DNA from: Planctomycetota bacterium
GTDB taxonomy: Bacteria; Planctomycetota; PUPC01; JACPCR01
Direction of reading: 5' to 3'
NCBI GenBank assembly: GCA_027625095.1
Contig: JAQBXN010000027.1
Coordinates: 1-64,000, forward strand
DNA: 64,000 nucleotides
Both the position numbers and the translations under genes were made by a program. The notes below the pieces were generated by a model. The model did no database searches. It saw only the letters and a list, made by a program, of their open reading frames with translations, and was not told where the DNA came from. Shown here piece after piece: positions 1 through 8,606 of this stretch (within the stretch, counting starts at the first letter, position 1; each line of letters begins with the position of its first letter).

Positions 1-1
1 C

Positions 2-331
2 CGTCTGGCCGAGGCCGAGCCGCTCATTCGACGCGCCCTGGCCATTGATGAGCAGTCCTTCGGAGCCGAACACCCCAACGTCGCCATCCGCCTCAACGAT
101 CTGGCGCTGTTGCTCAAGGCCACGAACCGTCTGGCCGAGGCCGAGCCGCTCATGCGACGCGCAGTGGAAATCTTGCTGAAATTCACCCAAGCCACTGGCC
201 ACCAGCATCCACATCTGAACACAGGCTTAGGCAACTACGCCGAATTGCTTCAGGAGACCGGACTAAGTGAATCTGAAGTGGCCCGGCAGCTCAGCGATTT
301 GCGAGCGGAATACGGGGTGCCGCCGGAGTGA
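2..331 (+). CDS. TPR protein, kinesin-light-chain type (3' end only)
   Basis: The window opens inside this gene. The reading frame is open from base 2 and runs to a TGA, so the TTG at 110 in the ORF track is not a real start. The translation shows about two copies of the TPR_12 motif typical of kinesin-light-chain-like repeats, with units of the form NRLAEAEPLMRRA and a partner helix ending NDLALLLKA. The last ~40 residues leave the repeat pattern and end in GVPPE. Such repeats act as protein-protein scaffolds and in bacteria are often fused to NB-ARC or CHAT modules, but any N-terminal effector lies outside the window. Family assignment is confident; specific function is unknown. Confidence 0.85.
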   Translation, partial: RLAEAEPLIRRALAIDEQSFGAEHPNVAIRLNDLALLLKATNRLAEAEPLMRRAVEILLKFTQATGHQHPHLNTGLGNYAELLQETGLSESEVARQLSDLRAEYGVPPE

Positions 332-1089
332 GTCGGATTGGGAAGGGATTCGATCTGCGCTGACAAGGAAACGCGAAGACAAATGGACTTCCTTTCAGTC
401 TGGTCAATGCTTTTAAGTAGTAGCTCTGGCCTCCAGGCCGGAGTGTATTCCCCCGAGCCTGTCGGCTCGAAACGGACGCCGCCCTGGAAGGCAACGCTAC
501 GACGAACATGTATCCGTAACAGATAGTAATTAACTCGAACGGGCTTTTTCACAGGAAACCTCACGCGGCCTAACGGCCACAATCAATCCTGGGAACGGAG
601 GCGTCTCGCCTCCGCACGGAAGCGAGACGCTTCCGCTCCCAGGAAAGTTCGCCGCTTCACGCGGAGAAGTTACAAAGTGAGACTCCAAAGCATCATTCCC
701 ACAGTCAACTTCCTCTTTAATTCTCGTGTGCCTCAGCTCTGCCCCTGCGGCTTTCCCAACCTTCAGAAACGACTTCAAAACCCTCAAGTGCTTTCAGCTA
801 ACTTCCTGCCACAACACAACTTCGGCCTGCGGCTGACCCTCCAAACGTCACAGCAACTTCAAGCTCCTCCTGACGGCGTTCAGGCATCATTCACAAAACG
901 ATAATCAAGGCGTCTGCGAGAGCGTCCTGGCTGGACGCGAGCAGGCATATACATCTCGATACGGCGACAAAAAAGGTCGCCGGAAACACTGTGCTGGGGA
1001 ATTCTGAATCGGATCGGCATCAGACCGCTTCCGTATGCCTGGGTGGCTGCCCGGGTATCCCTTGTTTGGCTCAATGGGAACAAAAAACC
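332..1089. other. Gene-free stretch before the peroxidase
   Basis: About 750 bases with no convincing gene. The ORF-track entries here (62-110 aa on both strands) have no recognisable domain and composition like frame shadows. The only structure seen is the inverted repeat at 588-643. The peroxidase promoter should lie here, but no clear -35/-10 pair stood out. Confidence 0.5.
588..643. repeat. Imperfect palindrome with compensating changes
   Basis: The arm CCTGGGAACGGAGGCGTCTC pairs with the downstream arm reading GAGACGCTTCCGCTCCCAGG, giving a ~26-bp stem with a very short loop. The few mismatches are transitions that would leave G-U pairs, as expected of a structure maintained as a hairpin. 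No T-run follows, so a terminator role is not supported. It resembles REP-type intergenic palindromes. Confidence 0.7.
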
Positions 1090-3756
1090 ATGCGCAGTAT
1101 TTCCGTATTTTCGAGCAATATTTTTTCGAACGGCCTCAGCAACTCGAACGACCTCCAGCGGAATTTTCAGCTTTCCCGCTCAGAGGGAGGCCTGGCTGAT
1201 AACGACCTGGATCAGAAGGGGACAAATCAGCAACAGCAGGACACACTCGCTACCGTTACGTCAATCGTCGGTTCGGGTTACGGCACCTTAAATCTGGGCA
1301 ACGTCCCTAATCTGCACATCGTCACAAAGCAGGTCGCTGGAGACAGCACCACCAGCAACGCCCACAATCAGGAGCTCGGTCAGCGGGCGGTCGTCGACCG
1401 CAACAACACCGGCATCTCCTCACGTTCGCCATTCGCCAACAACTCCGGTCGGCAGAATCTGAACAGCGACCAGAACGCCAACGGCAACACTTTCAATCTC
1501 ACTCGCATCGGCGACATCAACGCCGGCAGCCCCACCGCAAACAACATTCTCCCAGGCGATGTTATCGCCATTACTGACCAGACCAGCGCTACCGCCACTA
1601 CCAACAACTTCGGCGGGCAGAGTGCTGACCAGGACGCGGAAGTGAAACCGCAATTCGCTCTGATCGAGCCGAACGATCCAGCGCTTAACAATCTCGACCA
1701 GAACGCCGTCGCCGGCAAGGCCACCAACTCCAACAACACAACTGTGATCGAAATCGGCCCCGGCGGTCGTCAAGACCCATTCAACGTTGGTGTCGGCCCA
1801 ACCTTTATGCAGGCCAGCCGCAGCTTTTCCGGAGCCCAGTCGAACAACTTCAACGGACAGGCTTTGGATCAGCGCGCTACGGCGAACTCCGGCTTCAGCA
1901 ATGAATTCGCACGCAACAACGCCAAGAGTGTCCAGAGCAATTTCTCCGACAATGGTTCACTCAATATCGTCGATACAACATTCGTCTCTAACCAGGCTGC
2001 TGATTTCGTTGGCAAGATGACCGACCACGCCAGCCGGGCGCAGGACACCAACGAACAACAGCAGCAGGGCAGCCAGTCTGCCGCAGCCTCCGCCCCCGGC
2101 AACAAGGCAAGCAACAACGGCATCGCCAATCAAGTCAACCTTCAGAGGGGGAGCGCTGTGATGACGGCAGGTATGTTCGTGGCTCAGGGTACGTCTGATC
2201 TTCTGAACATCAGCTCCGATGGACTCAGCTTTCTGAATACCCGTTCCATCGACGGTGCGACCAACAATTTCTTCGCCCCGACAACAGGCATGGCTGACAC
2301 CCAGCTTGGACGCGTCGGCCCCGCAGCCTACAGTGACCTCGTCGAAGAACCGGGCGGCACGTATCGCCCCAGCGCGCGCCTCATCAGCAACGTGATTCTG
2401 GCCCAGGAAGAGTCCATTCCCAACGCTCGCAATCTGTCCAATATGATCTGGCAATGGGGCCAGTTCCTCGACCACGATATCGACCTGACGCCAGGACACG
2501 AGCCCGCTGAACTTTTCCCGATTATTGTCCCGAACGGCGATGTTCACTTCGACCCGTTCAACGAGGGCGGAAAGATTATCCCGCTCACTCGCAGCACCTA
2601 CGATGAAAGCACTGGCACTGACCCGAGCAATCCTCGCCAGCAACTGAACAAGATCACCTCCTGGATCGATGCATCCAATGTCTACGGTTCAGACGAGGAG
2701 CGTTCCGATGCCCTTCGCACCTTTGACGGTGGCAAGCTCAAGGTGAGCGCAGGCAACCTGCTGCCATTCAACGAAGGGGGTCTCGACAATGCCGGCGGCC
2801 CTGGCGCCAACCTGTTCCTTGCCGGTGATGTTCGTGCAAATGAACAGACCGGGTTGACCGCTATACACACACTTTTTGTCCGGGAACACAACCGCCTCGC
2901 CGACGAGATTGCTGCTCAGCATCCAGCATTCAGCGACGAGCAGATTTATCAGAAGGCCAGAAAAATTGTGGGCGCTTACCTGCAGAACATCACTTACAGC
3001 GAGTTCCTGCCAGCCCTCCTCGGCGCTGATGCCCTCCCGGATTATCACGGTTACAACCCTGACCTCGACGGCGCTATCGTTAATGAGTTCAGCACCGCTC
3101 TTTACCGCCTCGGCCACAGCATGCTGACCAGCGAGCTCTTGCGCCTCGACGAGAACGGCAACGAGATCCCCGAAGGCAGCCTCGCGCTGCGTGACGCTTT
3201 CTTCAATCCTTCACGCATCATCGACGAAGGTGGCATCGACCCGGTCCTCCGTGGCCTCGTCGGGCAGCAGATGGAAGAAGTCGATACCAAATTGATTGAT
3301 GATGTCCGCAACTTCCTCTTTGGCCCTCCGGGGGCAGGCGGATTCGACCTCGGCGCCCTGAACATCCAGCGTGGACGTGACCACGGCTTGCCGGATTACA
3401 ACACCATGCGGGTGGCTTACGGACTCGCTCCGGTGAATTCCTTCAGCGATATCACGAGCGATTCCGAACTCGCCCAGAAGCTCGAAGAGACTTACGGTGA
3501 TGTCAGCAACATCGACCTTTGGGTGGGCGCTCTCGCCGAAGACCACGTCCCGGGCAGCTCACTTGGACAACTCCTTCAGGTTGCCATGATTGACCAGTTC
3601 GTCCGCCTCCGTGACGGTGACCGTTTCTACTTCGAGAACGACTCCAGTTTAACCGCCGCCGAGAAGAACATGATTCGCAACACCGACCTGTCCGACATCA
3701 TTCGCAACAACACCGATGCGGACAACATCCAGCAGAACGTCTTCTTCGTTCACTAA
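1090..3756 (+). CDS. Animal-type haem peroxidase with Asn/Gln-rich N-terminal repeats
   Basis: The C-terminal ~500 residues are an animal haem peroxidase (An_peroxidase) domain. Numbered from this start, the distal His is H462 in WQWGQFLDHDIDLTP, the catalytic Arg/Glu pair is R582/E585 in GDVRANEQ, and the proximal His is H676 in LYRLGHSML; the signature LNIQRGRDHGLP follows. Members oxidise halides or organic substrates with peroxide; bacterial ones are usually secreted. The first ~380 residues are low-complexity and rich in N, Q, S and T, with degenerate units such as NNFGGQSADQ and NNFNGQALDQ recurring about every 80 residues. ATG 1090 is preferred over the GTG at 991 because the extra 33 residues look non-coding, though no strong RBS decides it. 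No clear signal peptide is visible. A strong terminator follows. Substrate is unknown. Confidence 0.88.
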   Translation: MRSISVFSSNIFSNGLSNSNDLQRNFQLSRSEGGLADNDLDQKGTNQQQQDTLATVTSIVGSGYGTLNLGNVPNLHIVTKQVAGDSTTSNAHNQELGQRAVVDRNNTGISSRSPFANNSGRQNLNSDQNANGNTFNLTRIGDINAGSPTANNILPGDVIAITDQTSATATTNNFGGQSADQDAEVKPQFALIEPNDPALNNLDQNAVAGKATNSNNTTVIEIGPGGRQDPFNVGVGPTFMQASRSFSGAQSNNFNGQALDQRATANSGFSNEFARNNAKSVQSNFSDNGSLNIVDTTFVSNQAADFVGKMTDHASRAQDTNEQQQQGSQSAAASAPGNKASNNGIANQVNLQRGSAVMTAGMFVAQGTSDLLNISSDGLSFLNTRSIDGATNNFFAPTTGMADTQLGRVGPAAYSDLVEEPGGTYRPSARLISNVILAQEESIPNARNLSNMIWQWGQFLDHDIDLTPGHEPAELFPIIVPNGDVHFDPFNEGGKIIPLTRSTYDESTGTDPSNPRQQLNKITSWIDASNVYGSDEERSDALRTFDGGKLKVSAGNLLPFNEGGLDNAGGPGANLFLAGDVRANEQTGLTAIHTLFVREHNRLADEIAAQHPAFSDEQIYQKARKIVGAYLQNITYSEFLPALLGADALPDYHGYNPDLDGAIVNEFSTALYRLGHSMLTSELLRLDENGNEIPEGSLALRDAFFNPSRIIDEGGIDPVLRGLVGQQMEEVDTKLIDDVRNFLFGPPGAGGFDLGALNIQRGRDHGLPDYNTMRVAYGLAPVNSFSDITSDSELAQKLEETYGDVSNIDLWVGALAEDHVPGSSLGQLLQVAMIDQFVRLRDGDRFYFENDSSLTAAEKNMIRNTDLSDIIRNNTDADNIQQNVFFVH

Positions 3757-3810
3757 GAAAAAGTAGTCTGGGCGTTCAGCGACCAGATTTCAGAATCTCT
3801 CTCGCCCTAT

Positions 3811-3855
3811 AAAGCAGCGTTGGCGACCTCGGTCATCGACGCTGCTTTTTTTTTG
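3811..3855 (+). terminator. Rho-independent terminator after the peroxidase gene
   Basis: AAAGCAGCGT pairs perfectly with ACGCTGCTTT across a ~17-base loop, and the descending arm runs straight into nine T residues. It lies 55 bases after the peroxidase stop codon. Confidence 0.92.
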
Positions 3856-4034
3856 GATTGCCGTTCCGGTGTTTCGTCAGACCTTGACTCAAAGGCTTAG
3901 TGCCATTCCACAGTTTCGTATGAGCTTTTGTTGTTCTCACGAAAAATTACAAATTTAATGTCGCAACGAACCTTTTCCGAGTGATTTTGACAGGTTGGAA
4001 CTCACCTGTTTTTTCTCCACGGAAAGTAATCCGA

Positions 4035-5891
4035 ATGGCATCACCCAACCTGAATATCGCTGGCCCTCTTCGCAATCCCGAATACCGCAAAAAACTGCTG
4101 CGTCCAATATCCCTTTCCGAGACCAGCCTGGCGCGGCGCGATAACACAGATTTTATAGCGGTTCTGAAACAGGAATTCGGGATTGAAGAGCAGTCGCTGC
4201 AACTTGTCTTCGAAGTCTGCAAACTGTCAGGTGAAAAGCTCGGGGACGCGCTCGTTCGCATGGGCTACCTGTCCGATGATGATCGACAGTGTTGCCGGGC
4301 CCTCCAATGGGGGCTGCCCTTCGTGGACCTGGACGAATTCCCGCTCAAGCCCGTCCCGGCAGATGTAGTCCCATCAAAAACATTTGAACGATACCGCATC
4401 GCCCCTCTTTCATGGGATGGTAAGACCTTGACTGTGGCGATCTCTGACCCGCTCGACCTGCGGGCCGTGGATGACCTGCGGGCACTGTTCAGCGTGGAAG
4501 TCAATCCTGTGATCGCAACCGAAGAACAGATAACCCGTGTCATCGATGCCACCTGCAGTTCCCTGAATGATTCTCAAATCCCGGAGCTTGCGCTGGCGCC
4601 ACTTGACGACGAAGTGGTGATGCAGGACGCAGTCGACTGCATCAAATCCAATCTCGACCCGAAGGCTAGAGAAAGCAGGAACCAGTCGTATCAAATGTCA
4701 TCAGGGGAAGAAGAGGGGCCGGCAATCCGGCTGGTGAATTCCATCCTTGTCCGCGCGATTCGGGCGGACGCAAGCGACATTCACCTCCAACCAGAACCGG
4801 AAGCGATACGTGTACGACTTCGTGTGGACGGCATTCTGCGTGACGGCCCCAGGCTGCCTCCTGAAACCTTTCGGCCGCTTGTGGCCCGGCTGAAGGTCAT
4901 GGCGCAGATTGACCTTACCGAAACCCGCGCGCCTCAGGACGGCCGTATCAATCTTCGAATGGAGGGCAAGAGCTATCATCTCCGACTTTCGCTGGTGCCC
5001 ACGGTTACCGGCACGAGCGTGGTCATCCGAGTTGCTGCACAGTCGGAAGAGAAACTCAACCTGGAGCGAGTCGGCCTCGGCCCTCATGACTACAAGCGGT
5101 TCAAACAGGTGGTCGAGCGCCCACTCGGGCTGGTCTTGATTACCGGGCCGACCGGCTCAGGAAAATCCACCACTCTTTACGCCTCCCTGGGACACCTGAA
5201 CCAGGACGAGCGGAAAATTCTAACCATCGAAGATCCTGTGGAACGGCAGATATCCGGCATCACGCAGATGGAGGTGAACGAGAAAAATGGTATGGCCTTC
5301 GCCGACGGTCTTCGCAGTTCGCTGCGCCAAAATCCGGACGTCATCATGGTCGGCGAGATTCGCGATGCTGAAACGGCGATGATTGCGGTTCAGGCTTCGC
5401 TGACCGGTCATCTTGTTTTCAGTACGTTGCATACAAATGATGCTGCAAGCGCGGTTACACGCCTCGTCAACATGGGTATTGACCCATTCCTTGTCGCTTC
5501 AGCGCTGGGAGGCATTATGGCGCAGCGTCTGGTTCGGGTGCTCTGCACTGACTGCAAGAAATCTTACGAGGTCGACGGCTCCTCACTGGGTGACATGAAC
5601 GGGGGCGAATCGAACCTCCTTCTCTTTCGCAAGCAGGGCTGCGACAAATGTGGTCACTCAGGGTATGTCGGCCGTGAGCCGGTGTTCGAGCTCCTGCTCC
5701 ACAGTCCATCCATCGAACAGCTCATCCTTCGAAACGCGGCAGATACTGTGATTCGACAGAAGGCGATCGAAGAAGGCATGCGAACACTTCAACAGGAAAT
5801 CGCTCGTAAGGTTCGTGAAGGGCGGACATCCGTTGAAGAGGCGCTGAGGGTTGTGCAGTCACGCTTTGCCTATGTCAGTGGAAACGAATGA
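4035..5891 (+). CDS. Type II secretion / type IV pilus assembly ATPase (GspE/PilB family)
   Basis: A cytoplasmic hexameric ATPase that powers pilus extension or pseudopilus assembly. The N-terminal MshEN-like domain (about residues 45-165) includes a stretch with LSGEKLGDALVRMGYLS. The ATPase core has Walker A GPTGSGKST (~371-379), Walker B-type VIMVGEIRDAET (~435-446) and a His box STLHTND (~463). A tetracysteine zinc motif follows (CTDC ~503, CDKC ~535), as in GspE/PilB. Length 618 aa is somewhat long. ATG 4035 is chosen because GGAAAG lies 8 bases upstream; the ORF-track start at 3981 adds an unlikely leader. No GspD, GspF, PilC or pilin gene is nearby, so PilB and GspE cannot be told apart. 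The gene stands alone on the plus strand. Confidence 0.93.
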   Translation: MASPNLNIAGPLRNPEYRKKLLRPISLSETSLARRDNTDFIAVLKQEFGIEEQSLQLVFEVCKLSGEKLGDALVRMGYLSDDDRQCCRALQWGLPFVDLDEFPLKPVPADVVPSKTFERYRIAPLSWDGKTLTVAISDPLDLRAVDDLRALFSVEVNPVIATEEQITRVIDATCSSLNDSQIPELALAPLDDEVVMQDAVDCIKSNLDPKARESRNQSYQMSSGEEEGPAIRLVNSILVRAIRADASDIHLQPEPEAIRVRLRVDGILRDGPRLPPETFRPLVARLKVMAQIDLTETRAPQDGRINLRMEGKSYHLRLSLVPTVTGTSVVIRVAAQSEEKLNLERVGLGPHDYKRFKQVVERPLGLVLITGPTGSGKSTTLYASLGHLNQDERKILTIEDPVERQISGITQMEVNEKNGMAFADGLRSSLRQNPDVIMVGEIRDAETAMIAVQASLTGHLVFSTLHTNDAASAVTRLVNMGIDPFLVASALGGIMAQRLVRVLCTDCKKSYEVDGSSLGDMNGGESNLLLFRKQGCDKCGHSGYVGREPVFELLLHSPSIEQLILRNAADTVIRQKAIEEGMRTLQQEIARKVREGRTSVEEALRVVQSRFAYVSGNE

Positions 5892-5993
5892 GTGACCAAT
5901 CTCGATGGAAGGCTGGAGCACGCGGGCAGAATTAGGAGTTATTGAAAACCGCTGCCCGGTTCCCTTCTCGGAGAAGTCCCCGTGCGCCTTCAT

Positions 5994-7634
5994 CTACATA
6001 CCCAGCTTGCCTGGATTCATGATCGATTCGGGATCCAGGCTCGCCTTCACTGCCCGGAGAACGTCCATCTCAAGGCGACCTGCCTGTTTTTTGAAGAACT
6101 CTGACTGATAACTTCCGATGCCGTGATGGTGGCTCAAAGCGGCGCCCTGTTTGATGAAGACATCCATCACTGCTTTCTGCGCATCCCGCCATTGTTGTAA
6201 TTTCTCATCAATCCTGGCGGGAGCGACGACTGTAATGTAAAGCGAAGCACCCTCCGGGTAGATGTGTGAGAGGTGGGCCAGAATCACCGGTTTGCGCCTT
6301 TCAAAAGTCAGAGCTGTATCCAGGGCCTCTTTTACTTCGCGATAGAGGATGAAGAGCTTGCCCCATGTCGCAGCCGTTTCAAAAGTGTCTACAAGAAGCC
6401 CATGCTGGATCAACGGGTCCCGCAGATACGGAAGCCTGAACCGGTCTTCGAACCAGCCTTCGCCGATCGCGGAATCCACGATGGTGGCTTTGGCGTTTCT
6501 CAGGCATTTGGTTGCAGCGAGGGATTCATGGCTCACCAGCTCGCTCTCTCCCTCGAAACCCAGAAGCAGAAGACACCCCTCTTTCCCGGTGATTCCCTTT
6601 GCGCGGAGATAAAGCCTGCTGATCATTGCGGCTGCGTGGCCGGTTACTCCCTTGCTGGGTTCAGAGCTTAACGCCCGAAGAAACTGCGTCTCGGGGGCAT
6701 CAGACAGCCGGATGGTCGCCGGGTGGAAGCCCCGCTGAATGATCTCGCGAACAGCCTCCATCCCGGCCTCGAATTCCGGGACAAGCGCCACAACCCAACT
6801 GCGCTCTTCAGGCACTCGGTGAATCCGAAGGGTCGCGTCACAAATGACGCCGAGGGTGCCCTCCGAACCGCAGAAGATCTGGTCCATGTCAGGCCCTGCA
6901 GACTCTGCCGGTACTGTCCTGGTCTCAATTCTGCCTGCTGGAGTCACTACCGTAAGTGAGACAACCAAATCTTCAATTTTGCCGTAACGAGTCGATTGCT
7001 GGCCCGCTGAACGCGCCGCAATCCATCCACCAACAGTTGAATATTCAAAAGACTGCGGAAAGTGGCCGAGCGTAAATCCCTGAGTGTTCAGTTCGCCTTC
7101 GAGTTTGGGCCCAAGGATTCCGGCCTCAACCCGAACCGTCTGCGCCTGCAGATCGATGTGTTGAACCTTGTTCATCCGAGCCATGCTGAGAGTGAGAGCC
7201 GGTCCAGCCGGATTGACCCCACCCACTACGGATGTGCCGCCTCCGAAGGGAATGATCTTTCTCTTCGATTGACTGGCCCACGCGATAATGCTTGAAACAT
7301 CCTCCGCTGTCCCCGGATAGAGGACGGCATCGCAGGCAAGAGAAAGTTCTCCGCTGCAGTATTCGATAATGTCGAGGTAGCTTTTGCCGAGCGAGTGACG
7401 CAGACGTTCATCATGTTCGTCTTTCACGTTCTCAATACCTATCAGTTCGCTTAATTGGCGTCGTTCCTCGTCTGTCATCTGCGACTTTGGAACTTTCACG
7501 AATTCAGGCCGCGGGTAGGGGAGGGCGTCTCCCGCTTTCCATTTCATCCTTTTCTCTAGAAGCTGAATCAGGCCGCCCGGCACCTCACGCTGTATGCCGG
7601 GGTCGCCCCACTGAATGGTCGGACTGTTACTCAT
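5994..7634 (-). CDS. FAD-linked oxidase, alkyldihydroxyacetonephosphate synthase (AGPS)-like
   Basis: A 546-aa member of the VAO/PCMH FAD-binding family. The FAD loop PFGGGTSVVGGV is at ~129-140, followed by SFEYSTVGGWIAARSAGQQS and FCGSEGTLGVICDA, both characteristic of the AGPS branch. Near the C-terminus SHHHGIGSY (~501-509) matches the triple-His active-site region of AGPS. AGPS swaps the acyl group of acyl-DHAP for a fatty alcohol in ether-lipid synthesis; other relatives oxidise 2-hydroxyacids or phenols, so the exact substrate is inferred. The start overlaps the end of the upstream glycerophosphodiesterase gene by 8 bases (GATGAGTAA), implying translational coupling and a shared glycerolipid role. 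Confidence 0.85.
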   Translation of the reverse strand: MSNSPTIQWGDPGIQREVPGGLIQLLEKRMKWKAGDALPYPRPEFVKVPKSQMTDEERRQLSELIGIENVKDEHDERLRHSLGKSYLDIIEYCSGELSLACDAVLYPGTAEDVSSIIAWASQSKRKIIPFGGGTSVVGGVNPAGPALTLSMARMNKVQHIDLQAQTVRVEAGILGPKLEGELNTQGFTLGHFPQSFEYSTVGGWIAARSAGQQSTRYGKIEDLVVSLTVVTPAGRIETRTVPAESAGPDMDQIFCGSEGTLGVICDATLRIHRVPEERSWVVALVPEFEAGMEAVREIIQRGFHPATIRLSDAPETQFLRALSSEPSKGVTGHAAAMISRLYLRAKGITGKEGCLLLLGFEGESELVSHESLAATKCLRNAKATIVDSAIGEGWFEDRFRLPYLRDPLIQHGLLVDTFETAATWGKLFILYREVKEALDTALTFERRKPVILAHLSHIYPEGASLYITVVAPARIDEKLQQWRDAQKAVMDVFIKQGAALSHHHGIGSYQSEFFKKQAGRLEMDVLRAVKASLDPESIMNPGKLGM

Positions 7635-8475
7635 CCGTTTGTATTTCCTTCATGGTCTCGCGCAGGACGTCCGGCCGATCCGTCATGACTCCATCGACGC
7701 CCATTTCGAATACCCGTTTCTGCTCTTCAGGATCATCCACAATAAACGTGAACACCTTTCTGCCTCGTGACTGGAGTTGCCTTACGAACGACTCGGTGAG
7801 GATTTCCTTTCCCCTGTCGAATTGAGGAATGGAGATCACATTATCCGCCAGCGGATACCAGCGAAGCAGCTTCAAGCGAAAGGAAATGTAGAGCCGCCTG
7901 AGCCCCGTTTCGGATGGAAAGGTCGCCAGCCTGTCGGCCACCCGGCGGATACGCCTTCCCACCACACCGCTGGCTGAGCCGATACAGGTTCTTTCTGCGA
8001 GACCCGCGTCACGAATCATCTTCATCACTTCTTCCTCGATGGATGGCTCATTCTGTTTCACATCAATGTGAAAAAGCTTGTCGGGGAATGAATGAAGTAC
8101 CTCGGCAAGCTTCGGGACTTTGTATCCCTGCCCCCGGTAAGGATACGAATTGCCCCCGTCAGGACTGAAGCTGAAGCCTGCATCCAATTGCCCCAATTCT
8201 TTGAACGAAAGCGACTGTATCGGGCCGTTCCCATTGGACGTGCGATCGACATTCGAATCGTGATGAACCACGATGACTCCGTCGGACGTGCTGCGGACAT
8301 CAAATTCCAGCATGTCCGTCTTGAAATCCTCCACGGCACGCTGAAAGGTGGGCATTGTATTTTCAGGGCCGTTGAGGGCGCCGCCTCGATGGGAAATGTG
8401 CAACGGCCGTTGGATATCGAGGATTGCTGAGCCTGAAGCCATCTGCCTCTTTATGTGGAACGTATTCTTAAACAT
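7627..8475 (-). CDS. Glycerophosphodiester phosphodiesterase family protein
   Basis: Hydrolyses glycerophosphodiesters to glycerol-3-phosphate and an alcohol. Family motifs are in order: HRGG with PENTMP near residue 40, a metal-binding EFDVR, VVHHD, and HIDVKQNE; the C-terminal MGVDGVMTDRPD is the usual end of the TIM barrel. ATG 8475 is chosen because GGAG lies 8 bases upstream; the ORF-track start is a GTG three codons earlier. A second Met (MASGSAIL) could also serve. No signal peptide is evident, so it is probably cytoplasmic. It is the first gene of a two-gene unit with the AGPS-like gene, which it overlaps by 8 bases. The divergent WD40 gene begins 131 bases away. Confidence 0.9.
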   Translation of the reverse strand: MFKNTFHIKRQMASGSAILDIQRPLHISHRGGALNGPENTMPTFQRAVEDFKTDMLEFDVRSTSDGVIVVHHDSNVDRTSNGNGPIQSLSFKELGQLDAGFSFSPDGGNSYPYRGQGYKVPKLAEVLHSFPDKLFHIDVKQNEPSIEEEVMKMIRDAGLAERTCIGSASGVVGRRIRRVADRLATFPSETGLRRLYISFRLKLLRWYPLADNVISIPQFDRGKEILTESFVRQLQSRGRKVFTFIVDDPEEQKRVFEMGVDGVMTDRPDVLRETMKEIQTDE

Positions 8476-8606
8476 GATTATCACTCCAGCGAGTCATCCC
8501 ATTCCATTCTTCAATTGTTTAATACTATCTGCATATGGGTTCAGTCCAAAGTTGACAAAGAACTTCAGGTTGTTGTTCGTTCCACCGAATTCGCATTACT
8601 GACGAC

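Noticed and set aside
1957-2643. 228-aa minus-strand ORF
   Set aside because: Antisense to the peroxidase gene, no domain.
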